Below, one piece after another: positions 1-5,164 of a stretch of DNA of 5,986 nt. The DNA comes from Candidatus Altarchaeum sp. Lineage in GTDB: Archaea; Altiarchaeota; Altiarchaeia; Altiarchaeales; Altiarchaeaceae. The notes beneath the pieces are model-generated. The model saw nothing but the letters and a program-made list of their open reading frames with translations. It was not told the origin of the DNA and searched no databases. A program made the translations under genes and the position numbers. The stretch is from the NCBI GenBank assembly GCA_018260755.1, contig JAGTWP010000049.1, positions 4,065 to 10,050 of the forward strand, in the 5' to 3' direction. The first letter of the stretch is position 1; each line of letters begins with the position of its first letter.

Positions 1-1479
1 ATCTATGCTGCATCTTTCATTAAATATATCAAAGTATTTTTTTTCTGTTTCTTTGATATACCCTTCACAATTGCTTATTTTTTTTTCTGTCTCGTTATAA
101 GCCCTTTTTATTTTCTCAGCTTCATCAAGATATGCTTTCCTCCGTTCATTTAAATTTTTCAGTATCGCCTTTAATTCGCGTTCTTTGCCCTTAAAATTTT
201 CCGTATTTTTTGCCAATTCGTCTATTTCCTTCTGCAAAAATTCTATATGTCTGGAAACATTCTTTATTTTCTCTATGTCGCATCTTTCATCAAATATATC
301 AAAGTATTTTTTTTCTGTTTTTTCTATATATTCTTGACATGCAAGGACCTTTTTCTGTTTTTCTTTTTCCTCTTTATCTAATCGTTCAACTTCTTCAACA
401 TATCTCCTTAACTCCAAAATTTTTTCCTTTAAATTTTCAACCTCTTCATAAATTTTGGAATAATTATCTTCATCCCTTTGAAGTTCTGAAATTTTTGAAA
501 TGTGCCTGTTGTATTCCTTTTCCTTATCTTTAAAAACAGTATATCTGTTTTTTAGGTTTAAAATTTCAGTCGCTCTATCCTCCTTTATTTTTAATACTTC
601 AAAATTTTTTGCTTCATCCTTCAGTGATGGAATAATTTTTTCTATTTCTTCAATCTCCTTTAATTCCTTTTCCTTTTCATCTATCCTGTTTCGGATATTT
701 TTCAGGTTATTTTCACATATAGAGATTTCGCCTGAAATTTGAACAAATTTTTCTTTTTTTATTTCTTCTTCGTCGCAAACCTTCTTTTTTTCAGCCATAT
801 CTTTTTCCAAATTTTCCTTTTCTTTTTCCAAATTTTCCTTCTTTTTCTTCAGGTCTGCAATCTCTTTCAATTTATCCTCTTTCTTTTTTCTTATGTCGTT
901 TTCATTCCCAATCTTTCCTTTGAGCTCGTTTGCTTTGTCTTCAAAGTCCTTATAAAATTTTCCAAAGTTATCATAAAATTTCTCCATATCTTCAAGATTA
1001 AGCAGCTTGTGGAAGTATTCTTTTCTTTCCGTTGGTTTTTGCTTTAAAATTTTTGTTAATTCACCTTGCCTGACAACAGATGTATCTATTTCATTTAAAT
1101 TTAAAATTTCGCCGAGTTTCTCATCAACGCCCCTTTGTCTGCTGGCAATATTCTTCCATCCATCCTCATTCCTTATGTCTAATGTTGCAGTAGTGCTGCG
1201 ATTTAAAATTTTGTCTCTCTTCACTCTGTATTGGACACCGTCCGCGGTAAATGTTAAAGAAACAGACATCCCGCTTTCATTCCACCTTATAAAATTATCC
1301 AGCTTAAGCCCTTCCCGTTTTTCCCATCTTTCACCAGATAACGCAAAAAGGACCGCATCAATTATTGTTGATTTTCCGCTGCCGTTATCTCCGACAATTA
1401 CGGTTGTTCCGTATTGAAAATTGAGCTTTGTGTCTTTGTGGGAGCGGAAATTTACTATGTGTAGTGTTTCAAGGAGCAT
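1..1479 (-). CDS. rad50: Rad50 DNA repair ATPase, N-terminal part (cut by window edge)
   Basis: The minus-strand frame is open for 493 codons from ATG at 1479 to the left edge, so the C-terminal part is missing. Seen: an N-terminal SMC/Rad50 motif NFRSHKDTKLNF (residues 9-20), a Walker A GDNGSGKS at residues 30-37 (Lys36), a Q-loop VRQGEL with Gln138, and from about residue 170 a long Lys/Glu-rich coiled coil. These positions match archaeal Rad50. The Walker B, signature motif and the second half lie outside the window. Cysteines in the visible coil are C235, C255, C381, C400, C471 and C490; none forms the CxxC zinc hook, so the hook must lie beyond residue 493 or be absent. Known role: with Mre11 it forms the ATP-driven complex that processes DNA double-strand breaks. 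The gene immediately upstream is a zinc-ribbon protein and not mre11, unlike many archaea. The coil carries an in-frame repeat (see the repeat entry). Identification is very secure. Confidence 0.97.
   Translation of the reverse strand, partial: MLLETLHIVNFRSHKDTKLNFQYGTTVIVGDNGSGKSTIIDAVLFALSGERWEKREGLKLDNFIRWNESGMSVSLTFTADGVQYRVKRDKILNRSTTATLDIRNEDGWKNIASRQRGVDEKLGEILNLNEIDTSVVRQGELTKILKQKPTERKEYFHKLLNLEDMEKFYDNFGKFYKDFEDKANELKGKIGNENDIRKKKEDKLKEIADLKKKKENLEKEKENLEKDMAEKKKVCDEEEIKKEKFVQISGEISICENNLKNIRNRIDEKEKELKEIEEIEKIIPSLKDEAKNFEVLKIKEDRATEILNLKNRYTVFKDKEKEYNRHISKISELQRDEDNYSKIYEEVENLKEKILELRRYVEEVERLDKEEKEKQKKVLACQEYIEKTEKKYFDIFDERCDIEKIKNVSRHIEFLQKEIDELAKNTENFKGKERELKAILKNLNERRKAYLDEAEKIKRAYNETEKKISNCEGYIKETEKKYFDIFNERCSID
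10..339 (-). repeat. In-frame internal repeat in the Rad50 coiled coil (two copies, 270 bp apart)
   Basis: Bases 10-69 and 280-339 match at 52 of 60 positions, with only one mismatch over 11-50 versus 281-320. The offset is exactly 270 bp, or 90 codons. In protein, both copies contain the core TEKKYFDIFxERC, with cysteines at C381/C400 in one and C471/C490 in the other. The sequence between the copies shows only weak similarity to the flanks. The second copy runs to the window edge, so further copies outside cannot be excluded. Confidence 0.85.
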
Positions 1480-1500
1480 TTTTAATGTTTAAAATTTGAG

Positions 1501-1510
1501 ATAAATTTAA
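1501..1510 (-). promoter_or_regulatory. TATA-like box for rad50
   Basis: The minus strand reads TTAAATTTAT, centred about 26 bp before the rad50 ATG. That spacing predicts a transcript starting at or next to the start codon, which fits the lack of any Shine-Dalgarno sequence. A second candidate, TTTAAATA at 1546-1553 on the minus strand, would give a leader of about 40 nt. Both calls are pattern-based inference in AT-rich DNA. Confidence 0.45.
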
Positions 1511-1517
1511 GAAATTA

Positions 1518-1534
1518 GGAAAAATTGTAAAAAT
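1518..1534 (-). terminator. Possible T-tract terminator after the zinc-ribbon gene
   Basis: About 32 nt past the zinc-ribbon stop codon the minus strand reads ATTTTTACAATTTTTCC, two T5 runs of the kind that end transcription in archaea. It lies between that gene and the rad50 TATA-like box, which would separate the two transcription units. There is no hairpin. In DNA this AT-rich the call is weak. Confidence 0.3.
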
Positions 1535-1565
1535 AATGGAATTTGTATTTAAATTTCATCTGTAT

Positions 1566-1793
1566 TTATCTGTACTCTTCACTCATCTCTTTCTTGATTT
1601 TTGCTAAGTCCTTTTCTACTTCTCGTTTGTTTTTTTCATCAATATCTTTGCTTACATCCAAAATCAATCCTCCAACATATCCGCAGTCCTCACATACATA
1701 TTTAGCATCCGGACTTCCGTATTTTGCCATAGACATACTATAATTCTTTATCATTTTACTTCCACATCTTGGGCATCTTAGATCATTTGTCAT
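1566..1793 (-). CDS. Small zinc-ribbon protein, function unknown
   Basis: A 75-residue protein. Seen: CPRCG at residues 7-11 and CEDCG at residues 34-38, two CxxC knuckles 23 residues apart that should bind one zinc ion in a zinc-ribbon fold, then a hydrophobic GGLILDV turn and a highly charged C-terminal helix (about residues 47-75). Zinc ribbons of this type occur in archaeal transcription factors (TFB, TFS) and many small uncharacterised nucleic-acid or protein-binding proteins. The catalytic acidic hairpin of TFS is not present, so a transcript-cleavage role is not supported. The ATG at 1793 is the natural start because it lies six residues before the first knuckle. The gene sits upstream of rad50 on the same strand with an 86-bp gap. 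Its start codon is embedded in the end of a 12-bp tandem repeat array and overlaps the stop of a possible repeat-encoded leader ORF (ATGA overlap). Confidence 0.8.
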   Translation of the reverse strand: MTNDLRCPRCGSKMIKNYSMSMAKYGSPDAKYVCEDCGYVGGLILDVSKDIDEKNKREVEKDLAKIKKEMSEEYR

Positions 1794-1873
1794 GTTCTTA
1801 TTATTGTTCTTATTTTTGTTCTTATTTTTGTTCTTATTTTTGTTCTTATTTTTGTTCTTATTTTTGTTTTCAT
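1790..1873 (-). other. Possible 27-codon leader ORF encoding a KIRT repeat peptide
   Basis: Starting at ATG 1873 on the minus strand, the tandem repeat array reads through as MKT, then KIRT five times, then IIRT, then TGA. The stop codon overlaps the ATG of the zinc-ribbon gene as ATGA, an arrangement typical of translational coupling. The peptide is short, basic and repetitive, and may simply be the by-product of a 12-bp (4-codon) repeat. No homologue is recognised. Whether it is translated is unknown. Confidence 0.25.
1793..1864. repeat. 12-bp tandem repeat, six units
   Basis: The unit TGTTCTTATTTT (plus strand) is repeated head to tail: unit 1 (1793-1804) has TAT in place of TTT near its end, units 2-6 are identical, and a degenerate seventh unit follows at 1865-1876. 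The array ends exactly at the start codon of the zinc-ribbon gene, so on the minus strand it forms that gene's 5' leader. Perfect units suggest recent expansion by slippage or active copy-number change. As the unit is 12 bp, changes in copy number keep the reading frame. Confidence 0.95.
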
Positions 1874-1902
1874 ATTATTCTGTGAAAATTTAATTTATTC
1901 TG

Positions 1903-1910
1903 CATTTAAA
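1903..1910 (-). promoter_or_regulatory. Possible TATA box for the zinc-ribbon transcript
   Basis: The minus strand reads TTTAAATG within a longer AT block (1903-1919). A start about 26 bp downstream would fall near 1881, just before ATG 1873, so the transcript would include the whole 12-bp repeat array as leader. No TATA-like sequence lies at the leaderless distance from the zinc-ribbon ATG itself, because the repeat array occupies that place. Tentative. Confidence 0.3.
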
Positions 1911-1920
1911 TTAATTTATG

Positions 1921-1953
1921 TTGAAATAATATTGAAGTAATATTGAAGTAAAA
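1921..1953. repeat. Three 11-bp direct repeats in the divergent intergenic region
   Basis: TTGAAATAATA, TTGAAGTAATA and TTGAAGTAAAA lie head to tail at 1921-1931, 1932-1942 and 1943-1953. The period is close to one helical turn, so a bound protein would meet all three on the same face. They sit between the outward-facing promoters of the zinc-ribbon gene and the purM side. They could be operator-like sites or simple repeat expansion; no regulator is identifiable. Confidence 0.6.
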
Positions 1954-1995
1954 TAAATTTATCAAAGACAAAATTATTATTGAATAAAATTTAGG

Positions 1996-2082
1996 ATGAA
2001 ACCAGCAATTAAACGAGCAAAACAACCAAAGCCAACAACCTACAAAGATGCAGGAGTAGATATTAACCCGCCTTTTTCTTAA
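1996..2082 (+). pseudogene. Truncated duplicate of the purM 5' end (28 codons then stop)
   Basis: An ATG at 1996 opens a 28-residue frame beginning MKPAIKRAKQPKPTTYKDAG and ending in GVDINPPFS followed by TAA at 2080-2082. It repeats the N-terminus of the full purM starting at 2152 (MKPTTKQPKPTTYKDAGVDI), except for a 9-bp in-frame length difference and changes in the first codons. Bases 2018-2064 are identical to 2165-2211. After residue 23 the sequence runs into an unrelated palindrome and stops, so no enzyme can be made. The two starts are in the same reading frame (156 bp apart), separated by TAA at 2080 and TGA at 2119. It may be a dead duplication remnant, or an upstream short ORF with a regulatory role; the sequence cannot separate these. 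Confidence 0.8.
2018..2064 (+). repeat. 47-bp perfect direct repeat (mate at 2165-2211)
   Basis: Bases 2018-2064 are identical to 2165-2211, an offset of 147 bp. The second copy is inside the real purM gene, codons 5-20. The perfect identity, next to diverged upstream codons, suggests recent duplication or gene conversion. The repeat is long enough to be a recombination or misassembly hot spot. Confidence 0.95.
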
Positions 2083-2097
2083 AAAGAAAAATGCGGG
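2067..2097. other. Strong hairpin (14-bp stem, one mismatch) over the stop of the purM duplicate
   Basis: CCCGC at 2067-2071 pairs with GCGGG at 2093-2097, followed by one C/T mismatch and then TTTTTCTT (2073-2080) pairing with AAGAAAAA (2084-2091), leaving a 3-nt loop at 2081-2083. The TAA stop of the truncated purM copy lies at the tip. The GC-rich base stands out in the surrounding AT-rich DNA. No T-run follows the stem on either strand, although the T5 in the left arm could act as an archaeal-type terminator on the plus strand. It could also be a palindromic repeat element inserted at the duplication junction. Confidence 0.75.
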
Positions 2098-2125
2098 CGA
2101 AAAAGAAAGGTAAATCTTTGAAAAA

Positions 2126-2132
2126 TTTATAA
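2126..2132 (+). promoter_or_regulatory. TATA box for purM
   Basis: TTTATAA inside AAAAATTTATAAC is centred 23-26 bp before the purM ATG at 2152. This predicts transcription starting at or within a few bases of the A of the ATG, meaning a leaderless mRNA, in line with the absence of a Shine-Dalgarno sequence. The promoter lies downstream of the truncated purM copy and hairpin, so the intact gene has its own promoter. Confidence 0.55.
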
Positions 2133-2151
2133 CTATAATAAATATGAAAGA

Positions 2152-3198
2152 ATGAAACCTACAACAAAACAACCAAAGCCAACAACCTACAAAGATGCAG
2201 GAGTAGATATTGACAAAAGACAGGAAGTAATGAAAAATTTTATAAATTTAATGAGTGCAACATTTAAATTTAGGGAGAAAAGAACTGGAAAGGTGCTTAT
2301 GGATGTGGGAAATTATGCAAATCTTATTGAATTTGGCGATTACGGAATTGCATTTAAAACAGATGGTGTCGGAACAAAAGTACTAATAGCACAGGAATTA
2401 GACAAATATGACACTGTTGGAATTGATATGCTCGCAATGAATGTTAACGATTTGATTTGTGTCGGGGCAGAACCGATTGCATTGGTTGATTACATTGCTT
2501 TGCAGTCCGTTAATGAGAAAATTTTAAACGGAATCGCAAAAGGAATTTACGAAGGTGCAAAACAGGCAAATGTAGCAATAATCGGAGGAGAGACGGCAAT
2601 AGTCCCGGATTTAATTAAAGGAATAAACGTTCAAAAGAAAATCGGTTTTGATTTGAGTGGAACCGCATTGGGAATTGTCAGGAAGGACAAAATTATAGAC
2701 GGAAGCAAAATTACATTTAATGATGTTATTATAGGATTTGACAGCAACGGAATTCACAGCAACGGACTAACATTGGCAAGAAAGGTTCTGCCGAAGAAAT
2801 TTTATTCCGAAATTTTAACACCTACAAAAATTTATGTTAAGGAAATTTTGGAAATAATAAACAGATATGAAATTCACGGACTTGCACACATAACAGGAGG
2901 AGGTTACAGGAACTTATTACGACTTACAAAATACGGATTTAAACTGGAAAATTTGCCTGATTTGAATGAACCACACACAAAAATTTTTGCTAAAATTCAG
3001 GAGTATGGCAATATAAGCGACGAAGAAATGTACAACACATTTAATATGGGAATTGGATTTTGTGTGATTGCGAATAAAAAAGACGCATCTGAAATTTTAA
3101 AAAATTACAATTGCAGAAAAATAGGCAAAGTGATTGCCGAACACAAAGTGTTGATAAAAACGAGTAATAAAAAGATTGAAATTTTAAAGGAAAAATAA
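2152..3198 (+). CDS. purM: Phosphoribosylformylglycinamidine cyclo-ligase (AIR synthetase)
   Basis: A 348-residue protein, the normal length for PurM. The enzyme converts FGAM plus ATP to aminoimidazole ribonucleotide (AIR), ADP and phosphate, the step that closes the imidazole ring in cytoplasmic purine synthesis. Seen, in order: YKDAGVDI (13-20), the ATP/substrate motif KTDGVGTK (69-76), MNVNDLICVGAEP (96-108), GGETA (145-149), SNGIHSNGLTLAR (198-210), HGLAHITGGG (242-251) and TFNMGIG (296-302), all characteristic of the PurM/PurL superfamily. The first 12 residues (MKPTTKQPKPTT) form a Lys/Thr/Pro-rich extension before the point where family members usually begin. The ATG at 2152 is supported by the TATA box about 26 bp upstream; an ATG at 2144 is out of frame. 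RPA follows 38 bp downstream on the same strand. No other purine gene is nearby. The 5' end is duplicated upstream. Confidence 0.97.
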   Translation: MKPTTKQPKPTTYKDAGVDIDKRQEVMKNFINLMSATFKFREKRTGKVLMDVGNYANLIEFGDYGIAFKTDGVGTKVLIAQELDKYDTVGIDMLAMNVNDLICVGAEPIALVDYIALQSVNEKILNGIAKGIYEGAKQANVAIIGGETAIVPDLIKGINVQKKIGFDLSGTALGIVRKDKIIDGSKITFNDVIIGFDSNGIHSNGLTLARKVLPKKFYSEILTPTKIYVKEILEIINRYEIHGLAHITGGGYRNLLRLTKYGFKLENLPDLNEPHTKIFAKIQEYGNISDEEMYNTFNMGIGFCVIANKKDASEILKNYNCRKIGKVIAEHKVLIKTSNKKIEILKEK

Positions 3199-3209
3199 AT
3201 TTAAAATAA
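3199..3209 (+). promoter_or_regulatory. Possible TATA box for the RPA gene
   Basis: ATTTAAAATAA directly after the purM stop codon is centred about 33 bp before the RPA ATG, giving a predicted leader of only about 7 nt. There is no Shine-Dalgarno sequence before the ATG. Co-transcription from purM with re-initiation is the alternative, since the gap between the genes is only 38 bp. Confidence 0.35.
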
Positions 3210-3236
3210 CACAAAACATCATATAATTTATTCAAA

Positions 3237-5000
3237 ATGAATGAAAAAAAAGAAAAAAATACCCCGGATGAAAGTATTATGGAAGGGGTTAAAAAATTAG
3301 CAAATTTACTCGGAAAAAGCGAAAATGAAATTTTATCCTTAATGAATAAAAAGAAAGATGAAATGGGCGGGCTGATTAATGATTATGGAGCATTATCAGG
3401 TGTTGCGAGTGATTTTGGGGTAAGAATATCCGAACTGACCGATGAAAATAATATTTCATTTTCAAAGATTAAGGATGTGCTGGTTAAGAGAGAAATTTCC
3501 GTAAATGTTATCGGAAGAGTGAAAAGAGTATTTCCGGTAAAGGACTTTCAGAGAAAAGACGGAACAGCAGGAAAAGTTGCCCGCATAATAATTTCCGATG
3601 AAACCGGAGAAATTCCTGTGGTGTTGTGGGATGCGCACTCGGAAATTTCTAACAGGGTTAAATTTAATGACATAGTCCAGCTCATTAAAGGCAATACAAA
3701 GGTCTCAACATTCAACGAGCTTGAAAGGGTTGAAATAAATTTAACTTCATTTTCTATTGTGGATATAAATCCGAAAAGTGGGGATGCAAAGACAAAAATT
3801 CCCGAAATTTCCGAACGCATTCAGACTATAAAAGAAGTAAAAGAAAAAACAAAAGACGATAAAATACCTGCTTGTGTGGTTGGAAGGATTATAAGCGATA
3901 TTGAAAGTAACGAATTTGAAAGAGTTGACGGAAGCAAAGGAGTGAGAAGCCCTTTTTTTATTGAGGATGAAACAGGAACAATAAGGATAATTGTGTGGGA
4001 TGATATGAAAGACAATAAAGACAAAGGTATAAATTTCGGAGGTCTTGTTAAAGTAAGGGGCATGGCAAAGAGAGGAATGCTCGGCGATGTTGAGCTCAGT
4101 ACAAATTCGGCAGGCAATGTAGAGAAAAGCGATGCAAAGCTAAATTTACCTGAATTAAAAAGAATAGGTGTGCAGTCCTTAAAAATAGGGGAAATTTCTA
4201 ATAAATACGAAACATTAAGCGAAGACGAAAAGAGGATTTTTACCCTAACAACAAAAGGAGTAGTTACAAAAAATTTCGGAGTGAAGGAATTTGAAGGCAT
4301 TCAGGGCAATGTCAGAAAAAGAGGGGCGTTCATGCTGAATGATGGCACAGGAAGCATCAGGATAGTCATTTGGAACGATGCTGCGGACTTTGCTGAAAAT
4401 CTCAGCGAAGGCGATGCAGTTGAAATTAAAAAGGGAAATATCAGGAAAAATATGGAAAATTGTGAAATTCACATAAGAAAAAAGAATGATATAAATTTAA
4501 TTGACAAAAAGGAATTTGCCAATCTCGATATTTCGTTTTCAAAATTAGAGGGGGTTGAAAAGAAAATTTCTGAACTCAATGACGGAGACCGAAATGTGAA
4601 ATTGGTTATAAAAATTGTGGATATTGATTCAAATCAGCAATTAACATATCCTTCATGCCCCACATGTAATAAAAAGGTTATGAATGTTGGAAATAACGAA
4701 TGGTATTGCGAAAAGTGCGGAACAAGCGTTGAGCAGGTGCCGAAATTAATGCTCAGAATTATTGGAGAGGACATAAACGGAAATGAGCAAATAAAAGTAA
4801 TACTCTTCGGAGATAATGCGGAAAAAATAATAGGAATGGATACAACGGAAATTTTAAATTTAGTCGGAGAATCAGGGGAACAAACGGTCATAGAAAAAGT
4901 AAAGACGGACTTAGAGGGCAGCGTCAAAACAATCGTAGGACATGCGAAATTTAATAAAAATTTTGCGGAGATGGTATTTTATGCGGATGAAATTGAGTAA
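3237..5000 (+). CDS. rpa: Replication protein A, single-stranded DNA-binding, multi-OB-fold with zinc ribbon
   Basis: A 587-residue protein. RPA coats single-stranded DNA during replication, recombination and repair. Seen: an N-terminal helical region (about 1-80) with EMGGLINDYGAL, a motif common ahead of the first OB fold in archaeal RPAs; OB1 about 87-175 (SDETGEIPVVLWD, Trp131); OB2 about 210-300 (EDETGTIRIIVWD, Trp254); OB3 about 337-425 (NDGTGSIRIVIWND, Trp379); and a fourth, C-terminal OB-like domain about 450-587 containing a zinc ribbon CPTC (474-477) and CEKC (491-494), 13 residues apart. The repeated DxTGxIxxxxW strand motif is typical of tandem DNA-binding OB folds. The zinc ribbon inserted in the last OB fold resembles DBD-C of eukaryotic RPA70. 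The single-polypeptide, multi-OB layout is that of the methanogen-type RPA, not the three-subunit Pyrococcus type. No partner RPA subunit is visible beside it. The start at 3237 is the first ATG in frame after the purM stop. Confidence 0.95.
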   Translation: MNEKKEKNTPDESIMEGVKKLANLLGKSENEILSLMNKKKDEMGGLINDYGALSGVASDFGVRISELTDENNISFSKIKDVLVKREISVNVIGRVKRVFPVKDFQRKDGTAGKVARIIISDETGEIPVVLWDAHSEISNRVKFNDIVQLIKGNTKVSTFNELERVEINLTSFSIVDINPKSGDAKTKIPEISERIQTIKEVKEKTKDDKIPACVVGRIISDIESNEFERVDGSKGVRSPFFIEDETGTIRIIVWDDMKDNKDKGINFGGLVKVRGMAKRGMLGDVELSTNSAGNVEKSDAKLNLPELKRIGVQSLKIGEISNKYETLSEDEKRIFTLTTKGVVTKNFGVKEFEGIQGNVRKRGAFMLNDGTGSIRIVIWNDAADFAENLSEGDAVEIKKGNIRKNMENCEIHIRKKNDINLIDKKEFANLDISFSKLEGVEKKISELNDGDRNVKLVIKIVDIDSNQQLTYPSCPTCNKKVMNVGNNEWYCEKCGTSVEQVPKLMLRIIGEDINGNEQIKVILFGDNAEKIIGMDTTEILNLVGESGEQTVIEKVKTDLEGSVKTIVGHAKFNKNFAEMVFYADEIE

Positions 5001-5137
5001 AAGCAATTGGTTGAGAGATAAAATTTATAAAATTTGTAGGAACTTAAAGAGCATGTTAAATTTCGTATCATTTTAAATTTCTTAAGATAATTTATAAGAT
5101 GTCTAATTTATAAAGTTCTTATTAAACAGGACTTTTG
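5001..5137 (+). promoter_or_regulatory. AT-rich gap with several TATA-like boxes before the tRNA
   Basis: TATA-like boxes lie at 5024-5030 (TTTATAA), 5088-5097 and 5104-5113 (both TAATTTATAA, 16 bp apart). The first is centred 26 bp before an ATG at 5053 that opens a 7-codon frame ending at 5076. The others could feed the tRNA, giving leaders of roughly 30-45 nt. I see no C/D-box or H/ACA guide RNA motifs and no coding sequence of useful length. Some boxes are expected by chance in such AT-rich DNA. Confidence 0.3.
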
Positions 5138-5147
5138 TTTAAATATA
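5138..5147 (+). promoter_or_regulatory. TATA box for initiator tRNA-Met
   Basis: TTTAAATATA is a near-consensus archaeal TATA box. Its core is centred about 23 bp before the mature tRNA 5' end at 5165, so transcription should start at or within a few bases of the mature end, with little or no 5' leader. Confidence 0.6.
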
Positions 5148-5164
5148 CGAACGTTCTATGGAAA

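Larger units (their letters stand above)
1953..2130. repeat. Imperfect inverted repeat flanking the purM 5' duplicate
   Basis: Bases 1953-1968 (ATAAATTTATCAAAGA) match the reverse complement of 2115-2130 at 15 of 16 positions. The arms enclose the truncated purM copy and the hairpin. Each arm contains the AT-rich box that would serve as TATA for the following purM-like start, with a TCAAAGA/TCTTTGA motif beside it. Similarity stops at the arm ends, so this may be a shared regulatory motif, a small-element terminus, or chance in AT-rich DNA. Confidence 0.4.

Noticed and set aside
210-1417. Several plus-strand open frames of 80-136 codons rich in Phe/Ser/Leu
   Set aside because: They are antisense shadows of the Lys/Glu-rich rad50 coding strand, which has clear Rad50 motifs in its own frame.
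1566-1793. Transcription factor S (transcript-cleavage factor) identity for the zinc-ribbon protein
   Set aside because: TFS has a C-terminal ribbon with an acidic DE hairpin between the last cysteines. Here the second knuckle CEDC is followed by a charged helix and the TFS layout is absent.
1793-1953. CRISPR-like array
   Set aside because: The repeats are 11-12 bp and contiguous with no unique spacers, so they are tandem minisatellites and not a CRISPR array.
1906-2172. An 88-codon minus-strand frame rich in Phe/Ile/Cys/Trp across the intergenic region
   Set aside because: It runs antisense through the purM duplicate and the repeats, and its hydrophobic composition is what AT-rich antisense DNA gives. 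No promoter or family resemblance was seen.
3548-4927. Minus-strand open frames of 75-159 codons opposite the RPA gene
   Set aside because: They are antisense to a well-supported gene, with Ser/Phe/Pro-rich composition and no recognisable motif.
5001-5164. C/D-box or H/ACA guide RNA in the gap before the tRNA
   Set aside because: No RTGATGA box C, paired CTGA box D, or clear hairpin-ACA pattern was found.
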